In this document: positions 47,718-57,125 of the stretch, in pieces
Layout of the letters: every line of letters starts with the position of its first letter
Position numbering within the stretch: the first letter of the stretch is position 1
Source of the DNA: Myxacorys chilensis ATA2-1-KO14
GTDB taxonomy: Bacteria > Cyanobacteriota > Cyanobacteriia > Leptolyngbyales > Leptolyngbyaceae
Assembly (NCBI GenBank): GCA_019359275.1
Contig: JAHHHP010000007.1
Span: 43,445 to 107,444 of the forward strand
Direction of reading: 5' to 3'
DNA: 64,000 nt
Made by a program: the position numbers and the translations under genes
Notes under the pieces: model-generated
Told to the model about the DNA's origin: nothing
Seen by the model: the letters and a program-made list of their open reading frames with translations, nothing else
The model's database searches: none

Positions 47718-48350
47718 CTAGCCTTGAGCTGTTCTCTGCTCTGTCCATGCGGGGGCAGGTGCTGTCGTACGGGGACGAGCAGACTGAGGCTGAGGCACTT
47801 CGTGAATTACGTTGCCTGATGTGCTGACCTGAACACAGCTTGGAGTGAACAAGAAAATACTCTCACCAATGCGCTCCTGATGACCATCGATCGCATAAGT
47901 GCCACCCGCCACGAAGTCAACCGCACGCTGCGCTTGATCGGGATCCATAATGGTCAGATTCAAAACAACCGACTTGCGTTCCCGGAGGGCTTGAATGGCT
48001 TGAGGCATTTCCTCAAACGTGCGCGGCTCCATAACGACCACTTCAGAAATACCGTTCGTTGCACCGGGCATTCCAATTACGTTGTTCATTGTTGTTCCTA
48101 CTACACCAGTTGTTTCTGAACCTATGACAGCCGCCCGATTATTCCGCAGGCTTCCGTCTGTATCGCGAAATCGGCTTGCTCCTCGACGCGCACGAGCCTC
48201 ATCTTCGGTTGCAGGAACCGGGGCTGGAGTTGGGGCTTCTTCCTGGTACAGGGTTTGATAATCCTGTCCATCCATCTCGTCATACTCGTATTCGTAGTCC
48301 ATTGGTTCGTTTAGTCCTACGAAATCCCGCAATTTACTGAAGATACTCAC
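47718..48350 (-). CDS. sepF: Cell division protein SepF (Cdv2)
   Basis: SepF binds FtsZ and helps to form the division ring under the membrane. I start it at the GTG complementary to 48348-48350 ([13 protein letters not shown]), giving 210 residues; the amphipathic N-terminal helix that binds membrane fits this start. A low-complexity linker with Tyr/Glu/Asp and Pro follows (20-95), then the SepF domain with [19 protein letters not shown] and [20 protein letters not shown]. It precedes proC. Confidence 0.94.
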   Translation of the reverse strand: MSIFSKLRDFVGLNEPMDYEYEYDEMDGQDYQTLYQEEAPTPAPVPATEDEARARRGASRFRDTDGSLRNNRAAVIGSETTGVVGTTMNNVIGMPGATNGISEVVVMEPRTFEEMPQAIQALRERKSVVLNLTIMDPDQAQRAVDFVAGGTYAIDGHQERIGESIFLFTPSCVQVSTSGNVIHEVPQPQSARPRTTAPAPAWTEQRTAQG

Positions 48351-49312
48351 TGTGTCACGCTCCGTCACAATCTATCGAGTTTACTTGAGGTTAGTTGAAA
48401 GTCATCGAGAGTAGCAGAAAATCCAGCTAAAGATCTTAATATTTTAGATGGAGAAAACTCTCCTAACTAATCTTTTGTTGTAGTTAAGCAAACGTCTGTT
48501 TGCTAGGGGTCAGCTTAGATAAGTTAGCTGACTAAATGAGACTACATTGATTTGAAGAAATAGTATACCTCCAACTTTATAGAGTTGGAATATCTATTTT
48601 TTCTAGGTTTCGGCAGCAATTGTATCGGTAGTTTTGAGAAATGGAACATCGAATTGAAACTTTGTTAGCAATTCAAAAAATTCCATCTCAGAATCTTCCT
48701 CTCAAATTGTTTTTTTGTAGACGACTGCCCCCAATTATTTCGGTGAAGTCATTAGCCGCAAACCATTTTTGTGTTTTTAGCCGCTACAACAAACCTAGCT
48801 AAGAAGAAATCCTCGCGGATCTCCGCTATGTGCTTTACCCAGCCGAGTCCTTTAGAAACAGTCGCACTGTTTGCAACTCTGACTCCTCCGTGTTTTGCAA
48901 GTGTCCAATAAAAGCTAGATAAATCTAGGTTTGAACACTGAATCCAGGTCGAAATCCTGTTACAGGTAAACAACCTTATCACTTTTCCTCGAAGATGTAA
49001 CACCCTTTTTTCTAAGGTTGAAGGTTTTTTAAGACCCCATTTTCTGAATCATTACCTTTAAATCATGAAATCAAGTTTAAGCTGCCACAACCTATAACCA
49101 GAATTACGCACATTAAGGTAGTTTTTTATACTTTAATTGTGTGACTTAATGCAAAAATAGGTTTTTAAGGTTCCATCGAAGTCTATCGTTCTACATTTTC
49201 TTTAACTAAGCGCTATTTTCAATGCTGAATTCTCACTTTAAAGAGGCTAGGCACGAGCGTTGCAAGGAGTGTCAGCACAGCTATAGATAGACATTGCACA
49301 ACCGTTTACGTG
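48351..49312. other. Long AT-rich intergenic region between pipY and sepF
   Basis: About 960 bp with no convincing gene; an 83-codon minus-strand frame (48752-49003) has no family look. It should hold the sepF promoter. Small inverted repeats occur: TCCAACTTTATAGAGTTGGA near 48570 (perfect short palindrome around a 4-6-nt centre) and CACATTAAGGTA...TACTTTAATTGTG near 49108-49142. An untranslated leader or small RNA is possible. Confidence 0.4.
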
Positions 49313-50038
49313 CTACTGGTCAACTTTATGTAGCTCTGGGCGATCGCCAAACAGCACTCGTCCCGGACGAATCATTGTTGCTCCTGCCTCGATCGCTAGT
49401 AAATAGTCGTTCGACATTCCCATCGAAAGCTGATCCATACAGATTTGAGAGAAGCCTTGTTGCTGAATCTTCTCCGCAAGCCGATGTGCTTCTTTAAACA
49501 GAGCTAATACTGCACGATCATCTAGTTCTAAGGGGGGGATCACCATCAGTCCTTTGATGCGGACATGAGCGAGTTGATTCAGATGCGGAAGTTCTTTCAA
49601 TAGATCCGATACGTTCCACCCTGACTTGCTTGGATCATCGGTCAGCTTCACCTGCAAACAGAGATGAGGAGTGCGATTGGCTTTGCCAAGCTCGGAAGCA
49701 TTGCTTTCTGCGGCAAGCCGATCGATCCGTTGGGCGAGCTTTAGACTATCAACCGACTGAATCCAATCAAAAAGCGCGATCGCTTTTTGAACTTTGTTAC
49801 TCTGCAAATGTCCGATCAGATGCCACGTCACATCTTCTAGATCACTTAATTGCGCCTGTTTGGCTTCTGCCTCTTGGATGCGGCTTTCACCAAACTCCCG
49901 AAAGCCAGCTTGATAGGCGGCTCGCATTGCTTCTACAGAAACTTGCTTTGTCACCGCAATTACCCGCACCGATGCGGGAATCGTGTTGCGGAAGTGAATA
50001 AGACGATCAACCAATGACTCAGAAGCAAACTTACTCAT
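49313..50038 (-). CDS. pipY: YggS-family PLP homeostasis protein (PipY)
   Basis: A PLP-binding protein of the YggS/PROSC (COG0325) family that keeps vitamin B6 and amino acid pools balanced. The 241-residue barrel has VIAVTKQVSVEAMRAAYQAG (PLP-lysine in TK), FGESRIQEAEAK, WHLIGHLQSNKV and LSMGMSNDYLLAIEAGATMIR. It overlaps the upstream pipX stop by 4 bases (ATGA), the conserved pipX-pipY pair of cyanobacteria, so translation is coupled. Confidence 0.94.
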   Translation of the reverse strand: MSKFASESLVDRLIHFRNTIPASVRVIAVTKQVSVEAMRAAYQAGFREFGESRIQEAEAKQAQLSDLEDVTWHLIGHLQSNKVQKAIALFDWIQSVDSLKLAQRIDRLAAESNASELGKANRTPHLCLQVKLTDDPSKSGWNVSDLLKELPHLNQLAHVRIKGLMVIPPLELDDRAVLALFKEAHRLAEKIQQQGFSQICMDQLSMGMSNDYLLAIEAGATMIRPGRVLFGDRPELHKVDQ

Positions 50039-50304
50039 TGAAAGGTACGTTTGTGGACTTTCTGAACTTGATCGTACTCCTGAGACATGCCCGATCGCCG
50101 CAACATCCGCATTCGGTTCTCGACCATTGCTTTTGCATCACTGCGCCCAATCGGTTGAAAATCTAGCCCATCTGACTCTGCTGTAACCACAAAAAACAGT
50201 CGCTGAGCGTAGAGAGTACTAAACAGTTCGCGATTTTTCTCAACCAAACACACTCGAAATAACAAGCCAAATGTCGGGTGATTTAGATAATTCTCGTTGT
50301 CCAT
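50035..50304 (-). CDS. pipX: PII-interacting protein X
   Basis: PipX is a small cyanobacterial regulator that binds either PII (GlnB) or NtcA and so links nitrogen status to gene expression. The 89-residue protein has the Tudor-like N-terminal domain (NHPTFGLLFRVCL, TLYAQRLFFVV) and the C-terminal helices VENRMRMLRRSGMSQEYDQ. It is first of the pipX-pipY pair. I saw no certain NtcA box upstream. Confidence 0.95.
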   Translation of the reverse strand: MDNENYLNHPTFGLLFRVCLVEKNRELFSTLYAQRLFFVVTAESDGLDFQPIGRSDAKAMVENRMRMLRRSGMSQEYDQVQKVHKRTFQ

Positions 50305-50521
50305 CTAAAGTTGCTCAGCAGGGAAATGAATATGTCGATTGAATTCTGGAGTGCTTTTGAAAGGCACAAGTTGAAAATCGTAAACGGTATTTGTAGAAGG
50401 CAAGGAGTTAGTTATTGTCAGCAATCCTTGTTTACAATGTTTCTCGTTCAAAATTTTCATTTGGTGATCATTTCATGACAATTCATACTGCCAAATGTGT
50501 CGTTTGAATTTATTCTGTATC

Positions 50522-51043
50522 ATGCCCAAATTAATTGTGATTGCCGCATTAGCGTCCTCAAATCAAGTAGTTGGCAACCGTGGAAAACTGCCGTGGTCAA
50601 TTCCGGAAGATTTGAGGCGATTTCAGCAATTGACGCTTCATCATACCGTTATTATGGGTCGCAAAACGTGGGAATTTGATTTGGAGAAACGCCCGTTAAA
50701 GCATCGATCACTCATCGTAGTGTCTTCGGGACTATCCGAGTCAACGCCGGGAATTGAAGTAGTGCGATCGCTAACGGATGCGATCAAGCGTTGTCAGGAG
50801 TGCGATCGCGTGTTTATTGCTGGAGGCGCATCGCTCTATGCTCAAGCGTTGACCATCTCGGAGGCTAATGTACCGATCGCTGATCAGCTAGAGCTAACCC
50901 TAGTAGATGGTCAGTACGAGGGAGATGTCTTCTTTCCGCCTTTTCGGCATTTGCTTGGCACGCACTTTGAGTTGGTTAAGGTAGAGCCGCGAGATGGGTA
51001 TCGATTTGAAACCTACGGTAGGAAAGGGAGGGATGAGGGATGA
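50522..51043 (+). CDS. folA: Dihydrofolate reductase
   Basis: FolA reduces dihydrofolate to tetrahydrofolate with NADPH. The start at ATG 50522 gives 173 residues: IAALASSNQVVGNRGKLPW, PEDLRRFQQLT (conserved Glu/Asp of the active site), VIMGRKTWE and VFIAGGASLYAQAL. The C-terminus YGRKGRDEG is made by the GGGATGA repeat that also supplies the stop codon, so the last residues probably vary between strains. Confidence 0.95.
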   Translation: MPKLIVIAALASSNQVVGNRGKLPWSIPEDLRRFQQLTLHHTVIMGRKTWEFDLEKRPLKHRSLIVVSSGLSESTPGIEVVRSLTDAIKRCQECDRVFIAGGASLYAQALTISEANVPIADQLELTLVDGQYEGDVFFPPFRHLLGTHFELVKVEPRDGYRFETYGRKGRDEG

Positions 51044-51050
51044 GGGATGA
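51030..51050 (+). repeat. Three tandem GGGATGA heptamers over the folA stop
   Basis: GGGATGA three times in a row, with the folA TGA (51041-51043) as part of the second copy. Same unit and copy number as at 29496-29516, where the array also starts on a stop codon. Confidence 0.8.
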
Positions 51051-51186
51051 AGTAAGTAAGGCTATTCTTAAGTTTGTTGAAAACTTTGTGTCTCATTGGG
51101 TTTCCATCTGACATTGAAGAAATTGAGATTGCAGCGCAAGTCAAACAGACTGACAAAACTAACAAAGCCTCATTGCTCCCTCATCC

Positions 51187-51789
51187 CTACCTCATCGCTC
51201 CCATCGTGTTCTTCCAGGCAAGTTCTCTACACAACACAATCAGGGCGCGTTCTTCGGCTCCCTTAAACAGCTTGGATTGGATCAGTTCTTCTAACACTTG
51301 ATGGGTCAGTTGCACAGAAAATGTACCGCCACAGCGCAACAGATGGCTGTAATAGCAGAACTGCGATCGCCCGTCTTGATTGAGGTGAAACTGGTGAATT
51401 TCATCCATTGTCATTCGTCGCACTTCTGTATTCACCGGAACCACCACTCGCGGAATGCCCTGAACACCGTACTTTCTAGCGTTTGGTGCGGTTTCCACTG
51501 CCCCCACTAATACTGTCCAAAGCAGCGTTCGCACCTCCTGAATTTGGTCAGGCGTAAACAGGGGATCAGGTTCGCTCGTCAGCCGAACACCTGAGTTGAG
51601 AAACGCTGGATTGAGTAACTGCGAGTTGTATACTACGCCGACTGCCCAGTGGCGCTCGTCTTCCAACTTCACGAATGTGCCAAAGCCATAGTCGTCTGCC
51701 TGTGGCGCATCGATAAAATCCATCTGGTCATCGACTTGCACAATGTAATCACAGTGAGAATTTGACTTGACGACTTTGCCTAAGCGCAT
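51187..51789 (-). CDS. Hypothetical protein with HAS-barrel-like N-terminus
   Basis: A 200-residue soluble protein. The first 60 residues (MRLGKVVKSNSHCDYIVQVDD, FGTFVKLEDERHWAVGVVYN) resemble the HAS-barrel found at the start of HerA-type ATPases, but no ATPase follows. The C-terminal part is helical (EVRRMTMDEIHQFHL, LRCGGTFSVQLTHQVLEELI). I recall similar cyanobacterial proteins without a known role. Its start is at the ATG complementary to 51787-51789. The gene is alone. Confidence 0.6.
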   Translation of the reverse strand: MRLGKVVKSNSHCDYIVQVDDQMDFIDAPQADDYGFGTFVKLEDERHWAVGVVYNSQLLNPAFLNSGVRLTSEPDPLFTPDQIQEVRTLLWTVLVGAVETAPNARKYGVQGIPRVVVPVNTEVRRMTMDEIHQFHLNQDGRSQFCYYSHLLRCGGTFSVQLTHQVLEELIQSKLFKGAEERALIVLCRELAWKNTMGAMR

Positions 51790-52091
51790 AGCAGTTCTCC
51801 ATCCCTCAGAGGCATTCTACAGCGATGCGAGGGTTTGTACTACAAGTAAGAGAGAAACGTCTATGTTTTTCAGCTGTTTCTTCAGATAGACTGTCGTGAT
51901 TTTCAGATTGCTCCAAGGCTAGAGGAGAAGAGATTTTTGCCTGTTTAATCTAATGAACGTAAGTTGAGGAGAACGCGAATCTGGTTGACGCAAGAGTAAC
52001 TGCGATCGCAGATCAAGCCCGCAGAGGCTACGCCGCGATCGCGTCCTAACAAGCGGTGAAATTAAACGCATAACGTTATTCAAAGAAGACT
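51790..52091. other. Intergenic region, HIP1-rich
   Basis: About 300 bp between divergent genes. It has two GCGATCGC-type sites close together near 52002-52043 within a short GC-rich stretch. No gene or clear regulatory motif is visible. Confidence 0.35.
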
Positions 52092-52403
52092 ATGCCTTGG
52101 TACGTGTACGTTGCTCACTTCTTTGCGGGAGTATTTTTAGCGAACGGGGTTCCTCATTTTGTGAATGGGATCTCTGGACATCGATTTCAAACTCCGTTTG
52201 CGTCTCCGCCTGCGGTAGGTGAATCATCGCCTATTGTGAATGTTGTGTGGGGAATGACCAATTTTGCGATTGGTGCTTGGCTTCTGTTAGGGATTGAAGC
52301 GCTAAGAGTGGGTTTCAATCCCGATACGATCGCGGTCTTCCTAGGTGCATTCATCATTGCCATTACGCTCGCATGGCATTTCGGTCGCGTTCGCAATCAA
52401 TAG
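52092..52403 (+). CDS. Small membrane protein of unknown function
   Basis: A 103-residue protein with three hydrophobic segments (about 3-19, 48-67 and 76-95), separated by a short polar loop (HFVNGISGHRFQTPFASPPAVGESS). The loop pattern GVPHFVNGxxGxRFxxPFA is typical of small bacterial membrane proteins of unknown role. It ends RVRNQ. It converges with the nuclease-like gene, with the attC-like dyad between. Confidence 0.7.
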   Translation: MPWYVYVAHFFAGVFLANGVPHFVNGISGHRFQTPFASPPAVGESSPIVNVVWGMTNFAIGAWLLLGIEALRVGFNPDTIAVFLGAFIIAITLAWHFGRVRNQ

Positions 52404-52525
52404 CTTTCGATGATCGTGCAATCTGAGATCAATCTATTTAGGACGGCTCCTTCGTTAAGGCGATCTCTTCAAGTTACCCGCAAGGGGTCACATCTAAAAC
52501 TTAACTTTGCTTTCGGGTCTAACGA

Positions 52526-52608
52526 GCTAACCATGAAGTTGTGCGGCGATAACTGATTTTAATCACTCACAAATAACTTTTATTTCGCCGCACCAACGCC
52601 ATGTTAGC
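52526..52608 (-). repeat. attC-like dyad at the 3' end of the nuclease gene
   Basis: Outer boxes GCTAAC (52526-52531) and GTTAGC (52603-52608) are inverted copies. Inside, after 5-6 bases, GTTGTGCGGCGA (52538-52549) pairs with TCGCCGCACCAAC (52585-52597). The stem has single extra bases on each arm, a 2x2 internal loop and a 35-nt terminal loop. Paired R and L boxes, bulged bases and a stop codon TAA within GGCTAAC are how integron attC sites look. The 6th base of the R' box departs from the consensus. No T-run, so a terminator is unlikely. Confidence 0.5.
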
Positions 52609-53575
52609 CAACTCTCCAATAACGAGCGACAAGTTCCCGAATTGATTCTTGATCTAGGAATAGTAATGATCCATGAATACCACAGGGGATTTTGTAAATA
52701 ATCTTTTCCTTTGCGTTTGACGTAAATCGTCCACTAATAGCAATAATGAAAGTCGAAATGTAGCGCGGTTCTGTGGATGCTACATCGTAGTAAGGCATTT
52801 TGAAAGCGTCGTCTGCTTGTCCAACAAGCTCATCTATAGCTGAGTTCACCCCTCCGCTGACATCACCTGCCTTTGCTTGAAGACCGTAATGACGTAAATT
52901 ACCAAATGGTGTCAATTCAGAAAAAGTAAAATCTTTACCATATTCTCTTGCTCCTTGTATATACCTAACTGATAAAAAACCCATACGTCTCAGCAAGGGA
53001 GCAAGTACTTCCTTACAGAAGGCACGTTCATTACTGAAATACTCTGGTTTCCAAAGGATGCCACCTAATGCAATCTCAGCATCACGCATCAATTTCTTAA
53101 GAGTATCTGCACTTCTATGAATTGCCTCAGCTGCTGAACCTTCAATAAGAACTGTCCGTAATGTCAACCTCTTCCAATCATCCTCTAATTCAATATCACC
53201 TAGTGTAAGGGTACGAAAAAAAGGAAGCTGATCTTTGATTGCATTAAGGTATGTAGCTAAGCCCCAGGTTCCTTCCCAATATTTATTGGGTTGATGGCAA
53301 ATATATTCGGCCACGAGTTGACCCGCACCTTCTCTATAGAACTCGATCTCATAGAATAGGAACGTACCAAATCCATTCGCACTATGAACTCGAAGTGTTA
53401 GCTCGTTTGGGAAACCATCGAAACAAGCTGTAGTAATCAAGTGTTGCTCACACTCAGCAAACACATGCATTTTCTCATCAATATCTACGATATCAAGTTC
53501 AATGTCATCAAGCAGAAGGGTTGGGTCTTCGCCTGATATATCAAGAGTAAATTTGGCAAGTGCAGGCTGTATCAC
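52604..53575 (-). CDS. Putative PD-(D/E)XK nuclease-like protein
   Basis: A 323-residue protein from a GTG start. The N-terminal half (to about 185) looks beta-rich and unknown. The C-terminal half has FCKEVLAPLLRRMGF, then REYGKDFTF (Asp) and HYGLQAKAG (Gln-x-Lys), spaced like the D...(E/Q)xK site of Mrr-type restriction folds. DNA cleavage is an inference. It has no HIP1 octamer and is AT-rich, unlike both neighbours. A GTTAGCC box lies 30 bp before its start and an attC-like dyad at its stop. Confidence 0.6.
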   Translation of the reverse strand: MIQPALAKFTLDISGEDPTLLLDDIELDIVDIDEKMHVFAECEQHLITTACFDGFPNELTLRVHSANGFGTFLFYEIEFYREGAGQLVAEYICHQPNKYWEGTWGLATYLNAIKDQLPFFRTLTLGDIELEDDWKRLTLRTVLIEGSAAEAIHRSADTLKKLMRDAEIALGGILWKPEYFSNERAFCKEVLAPLLRRMGFLSVRYIQGAREYGKDFTFSELTPFGNLRHYGLQAKAGDVSGGVNSAIDELVGQADDAFKMPYYDVASTEPRYISTFIIAISGRFTSNAKEKIIYKIPCGIHGSLLFLDQESIRELVARYWRVG

Positions 53576-53880
53576 GGTAATTTTTAAGAAAACTGGATTA
53601 GTGTGGCTAACTACTATTTCTGCCGTTTGAACTCCTTACAAACAGGATAAATACCCCTGGAATTATGCCGTGTGCAAACCGGATAACTCCCGTTTGTTTC
53701 GAATTTAGCCTGAATTCGTGCTGCATAGCTCCCTTATTTCGGGTAGTTACACGGAGTGACGCTCAGATTTTTCGATTCTAAGGTACTTCACCTTAATGAG
53801 TGTTCTTGATTAGTACTTGATGCAGACGCCCTAACCCAAAACTACTCTGTGATCGCTGGCACTCAATACCCTTGTACCTG
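53576..53880. other. Intergenic region upstream of the nuclease-like gene
   Basis: It holds the GTTAGCC box (minus strand, 53605-53611) and a direct repeat, CAAACAGGATAAATACCC (53639-53656) and CAAACCGGATAACTCCC (53675-53691), 36 bp apart. A CCGTTTG/CAAAC-GG hairpin overlaps the first copy. The pair may be a protein-binding site or remains of an older element. No gene is visible. Confidence 0.45.
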
Positions 53881-54133
53881 CATCAAATGACCTTCGTCCC
53901 TCATTCAAATGACCTGGCACTAGAATCGGATGACGTTGGATCTCATTTAAACGACCTGAGCGCCCAATCAAATGGTCTAGCACCTCATTTAAATGACCTT
54001 CGCACCCCATTTGAATCATTCGGCAACTGAATCAAATCACCTGGAAACTGAATCAAATCACCTGGCTACCCAATCCAATGACCTGGCAACTCATTTAAAT
54101 GACCTCGCAGATCAATCAGAGGCACTTCAAACA
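53881..54133. repeat. Tandem array of about twelve 21-bp units
   Basis: Units such as CATTTAAATGACCTTCGCACC recur every 21 bp from 53881 to about 54130, with a core TCATTTAAATGAC that is itself partly palindromic. One base is added in a CCCC run near 54006-54009, shifting the period by one. Read forward, the units give heptapeptides like SNDLATH, first in one frame (from ATG 53887) and after the extra base in the next (54000-54187). The frameshift argues that this array is no longer read as one protein. Confidence 0.8.
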
Positions 54134-54296
54134 GAAAAGAATGTTCGCCTCAGCCTTGCCTATGCTTTGATTGCTCGCAATTTTTGATGTGACGCTCTGG
54201 CTCATTCCTAACTTCTCTAGCTGAACCCCCCTAGTTGTGCGATAAAATTTAAGCTCGCTTGCATACATCACTACGCCACCACACTACGCCATCGCC

Positions 54297-55700
54297 ATGA
54301 GTAAGGGAACGCTATTTGATAAAGTTTGGGATTTGCACACGGTTGGAACCTTGCCGTCGGGTCAGACTCAGCTATTCATTGGGCTGCACCTGATTCATGA
54401 AGTCACTAGCCCACAAGCGTTTGCCATGCTAAAAGAGCGCGGATTGGAGGTGATGTTCCCAGACCGAACCGTAGCGACCGTTGATCACATCGTTCCGACT
54501 GACAATCAGGCGCGTCCATATGCCGATAGTATGGCAGAAGCGATGATGCAGGAATTGGAGAAAAACACGGCGGCAAATGGCATCCGGTTCTATAACGTTG
54601 GGTCTGGAAGTCAGGGCATTGTGCATGTGATTGCTCCAGAGCAAGGGTTAACACAGCCCGGAATGACGATCGCATGCGGCGATAGCCATACTTCGACGCA
54701 TGGAGCCTTTGGCGCGATCGCATTTGGCATCGGCACGAGTCAAGTCCGGGATGTCCTCGCCTCGCAAACGCTGGCGCTGGCAAAACTGAAGGTTCGCAAA
54801 ATTGAAGTGAACGGTACGCTGCAACCTGGCGTTTATGCTAAAGATGTCATTCTACACATCATTCGGGCACTCGGCGTAAACGGCGGCGTCGGATACGCTT
54901 ACGAATTTGCCGGGACGACATTTGAGCAAATGAGCATGGAAGAACGCATGACGGTTTGCAACATGTCGATCGAAGGCGGCGCACGCTGCGGCTATGTTAA
55001 TCCCGATCAGGTCACACACGACTATTTGCAAGGACGCACGTTTGCTCCTAGAGAGGAGGCGTGGGACAGCGCGATCGCATGGTGGAATGATCTCCGCAGT
55101 GATGCTGATGCAGTTTACGATGACGTGGTTGTTTTTGATGCCGATAACATTGCCCCTACCGTCACGTGGGGCATTACTCCGGGTCAAGGCATTGGCATTA
55201 ACGAAGCTGTGCCTACCGCCGATGTGATGCCAGAAGCAGAACGCGCGATCGCAGAGGAAGCATACCGCTATATGGATTTGGAGCCGGGTCAACCGATCCA
55301 AGGCACCAAAGTAGATGTGTGCTTTGTCGGAAGCTGCACCAATGGTCGCATCACCGACTTGCGGGAGGCGGCTAAGTTTGCTCAAGGTCGCCATGTGGCA
55401 AAAGGCGTGAAAGCGTTTATCGTGCCCGGTTCAGAGCAGGTCAAAAAACAGGCGGAAGCAGAAGGTCTCGATCAGGTTTTCTTGACGGCTGGGTTTGAAT
55501 GGCGCGAAGCGGGTTGCTCGATGTGTCTGGCCATGAATCCCGATAAGCTAGAGGGTCGTCAACTCAGCGCGTCGTCTTCTAATCGAAACTTTAAGGGGCG
55601 TCAGGGTTCATCGTCGGGGCGCACGCTGTTGATGAGTCCAGCGATGGTCGTTGCGGCAGCCGTGACCGGAGAAGTGACAGACGTTCGGGCGCTTATTTAG
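54297..55700 (+). CDS. leuC: 3-isopropylmalate dehydratase large subunit
   Basis: LeuC, with LeuD, isomerises 2- to 3-isopropylmalate in leucine synthesis through a 4Fe-4S cluster. The 467-residue aconitase-family protein has [19 protein letters not shown], the cluster cysteines in [13 protein letters not shown] and [11 protein letters not shown], and a normal C-terminus [10 protein letters not shown]. The ATG at 54297 follows a CTACGCCA-type direct repeat in the leader. leuD does not follow; it must lie elsewhere. Confidence 0.96.
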   Translation: MSKGTLFDKVWDLHTVGTLPSGQTQLFIGLHLIHEVTSPQAFAMLKERGLEVMFPDRTVATVDHIVPTDNQARPYADSMAEAMMQELEKNTAANGIRFYNVGSGSQGIVHVIAPEQGLTQPGMTIACGDSHTSTHGAFGAIAFGIGTSQVRDVLASQTLALAKLKVRKIEVNGTLQPGVYAKDVILHIIRALGVNGGVGYAYEFAGTTFEQMSMEERMTVCNMSIEGGARCGYVNPDQVTHDYLQGRTFAPREEAWDSAIAWWNDLRSDADAVYDDVVVFDADNIAPTVTWGITPGQGIGINEAVPTADVMPEAERAIAEEAYRYMDLEPGQPIQGTKVDVCFVGSCTNGRITDLREAAKFAQGRHVAKGVKAFIVPGSEQVKKQAEAEGLDQVFLTAGFEWREAGCSMCLAMNPDKLEGRQLSASSSNRNFKGRQGSSSGRTLLMSPAMVVAAAVTGEVTDVRALI

Positions 55701-55752
55701 CCGTAGACACCTTTACTAATGCGCTCAGCGCTATCGTGAGGAGAAAAAGCTA

Positions 55753-56409
55753 GTGATCAAGGTGTTGCAACATTGCCAGGAGGTTGAGGCGGCGACGCAG
55801 CAGCTCCAGAAGTCCGGGCTGCCGACTCACATCACGACCGAGAAGAATTGGGATCAGTGGTGGCTGTATCAACTGCTGCACGATCAAGATCGGCAGTCTA
55901 GCCTTGTCGATCTGGGCTGCGGTGATTGCTGCACGCTAGACTTTCTGGCGGCGATGGAGTTTGAGAATTTGCACGGGATTGATCTACTCATTAAGCAGTC
56001 GCTACAGGATCGTCCCTATCAACTCCATGAAGGGGATTTAACAGCCACTCCGTTTGCAAATGAGCAGTTTGATGTTGCCGTTAGTGTTTCTGTAATTGAA
56101 CATGGCGTCAATCTCGATCAATTTTTTAGGGAGGCACATCGGCTGCTGAAACCGAGTGGGCTGTTGTTTGTCACGACGGACTATTGGGAGGACAAAATTG
56201 CGGTGGAGTCGTATATTCAACCGTTTGGGCTATCTTGGACGGTGTTCTCGCAAGCCGAAATTGAGCAAGCGATCGCATGTGCCTCCAGTCACGGTCTGGT
56301 CTTAGATCGCCAGGTAGAAATTCCAGCTTGTGCCGAATCAACGGTTTCTTGGTACGACAAGCACTATACGTTCATTGCGCTCGTGTTTAGGAAATCTACG
56401 GAGCTATAG
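55753..56409 (+). CDS. Class I SAM-dependent methyltransferase
   Basis: A 218-residue methyltransferase from GTG 55753, preceded by GAGGAG. The SAM motif LVDLGCGDCCTLDFL lies about residues 55-69, and FDVAVSVSVIEHGVNLDQFFREAHRLLKPSG, in part, has the usual post-motifs of the Methyltransf_11 group. A Cys-rich GDCC after the glycines is unusual. It lies 52 bp after leuC, so it may be co-transcribed. Substrate is unknown. Confidence 0.85.
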   Translation: MIKVLQHCQEVEAATQQLQKSGLPTHITTEKNWDQWWLYQLLHDQDRQSSLVDLGCGDCCTLDFLAAMEFENLHGIDLLIKQSLQDRPYQLHEGDLTATPFANEQFDVAVSVSVIEHGVNLDQFFREAHRLLKPSGLLFVTTDYWEDKIAVESYIQPFGLSWTVFSQAEIEQAIACASSHGLVLDRQVEIPACAESTVSWYDKHYTFIALVFRKSTEL

Positions 56410-56595
56410 GAGTCCTTTTCTAGGTCAGAGCGATCGCTGAATAGATATTGAATGAGTTTTTCAGCCCTCAATTCTCAGACTGCTTTCATTTATCTATCAG
56501 TTTTATCTCAGTGTAGTAAGTCAATCTATTGATCAATGGCCGTTGACAGTCATTCAGTCAGACCATCATTGATTTATCTACTCTGAGGAGCTTCT

Positions 56596-57096
56596 ATGAA
56601 AGGCTTAATCTATAGCGGGTTGTTTGCTCTTATGCTCACTACAGCGCCCGCAGCATTGGCTCAATCTACCAATGGGACTCAGGCACAACTTGCTCAAACT
56701 GAATCATCAATGGTGTTTAACTTCAGTGCGCCAATGATCACCAATTCGGGTGTACGAGGTAGCACTCACTTTATCCGAGTTGCCGTGATTGGAATGTCAT
56801 TGGAAAACCTAATAATTTCCATTCCCAGCCAGATGGAGAAATTTAATGGAGTCCGGGTGATCGACCAGTCGGGTAAGGAAGTGCCATCCAAGATCAACTT
56901 GAGTCAGAATCGATTGGCGATCGCGTTCGATCAGCCCGTGGCTCCGGGAGGTTACTTACAAGTAGAGTTCAGAGAAGTGCAGATGAAAACCTCAAACGAT
57001 GGAATTCTGCTTTACGGCGTAACGGGTCAACGGGTCGGACTGCGCGGCGATATTCCAATTGGCACAGCCAGGATTCAGCTTCCCAGTAGAAGCTAG
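56596..57096 (+). CDS. Secreted DUF2808 family protein
   Basis: A 166-residue protein with a signal peptide (MKGLIYSGLFALMLTTAPAALA, cleaved about 22). The mature domain (FNFSAPMITNSGVRG, HFIRVAVIGMSLENLIISIP, ending ARIQLPS) matches cyanobacterial DUF2808 proteins, which are periplasmic or surface beta proteins of unknown role. The ATG is preceded by GAGGAG at 6-11 bases. It converges with the RND pump genes. Confidence 0.85.
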   Translation: MKGLIYSGLFALMLTTAPAALAQSTNGTQAQLAQTESSMVFNFSAPMITNSGVRGSTHFIRVAVIGMSLENLIISIPSQMEKFNGVRVIDQSGKEVPSKINLSQNRLAIAFDQPVAPGGYLQVEFREVQMKTSNDGILLYGVTGQRVGLRGDIPIGTARIQLPSRS

Positions 57097-57125
57097 TGAA
57101 TTGTTGGGCGTCCCTCATGTCGCAT

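Noticed and set aside
48900..48960. Yfr1-type small RNA (a GACTCCTCCGTG stretch)
   Set aside because: The Yfr1 core ACTCCTCACAC is not matched and no flanking stem with a T-run is visible.
48752..49003. An 83-codon minus-strand frame in the pipY-sepF spacer
   Set aside because: Low-complexity AT-rich surroundings, no ribosome site, no recognisable domain.
52526..52608. Ordinary bidirectional terminator between convergent genes
   Set aside because: No T-run follows the stem on either strand, and the dyad includes the stop codon and bulged bases in a pattern unlike a terminator.
53881..54133. CRISPR array
   Set aside because: The period is 21 bp without spacers; variation is by point changes, not by unique inserts.
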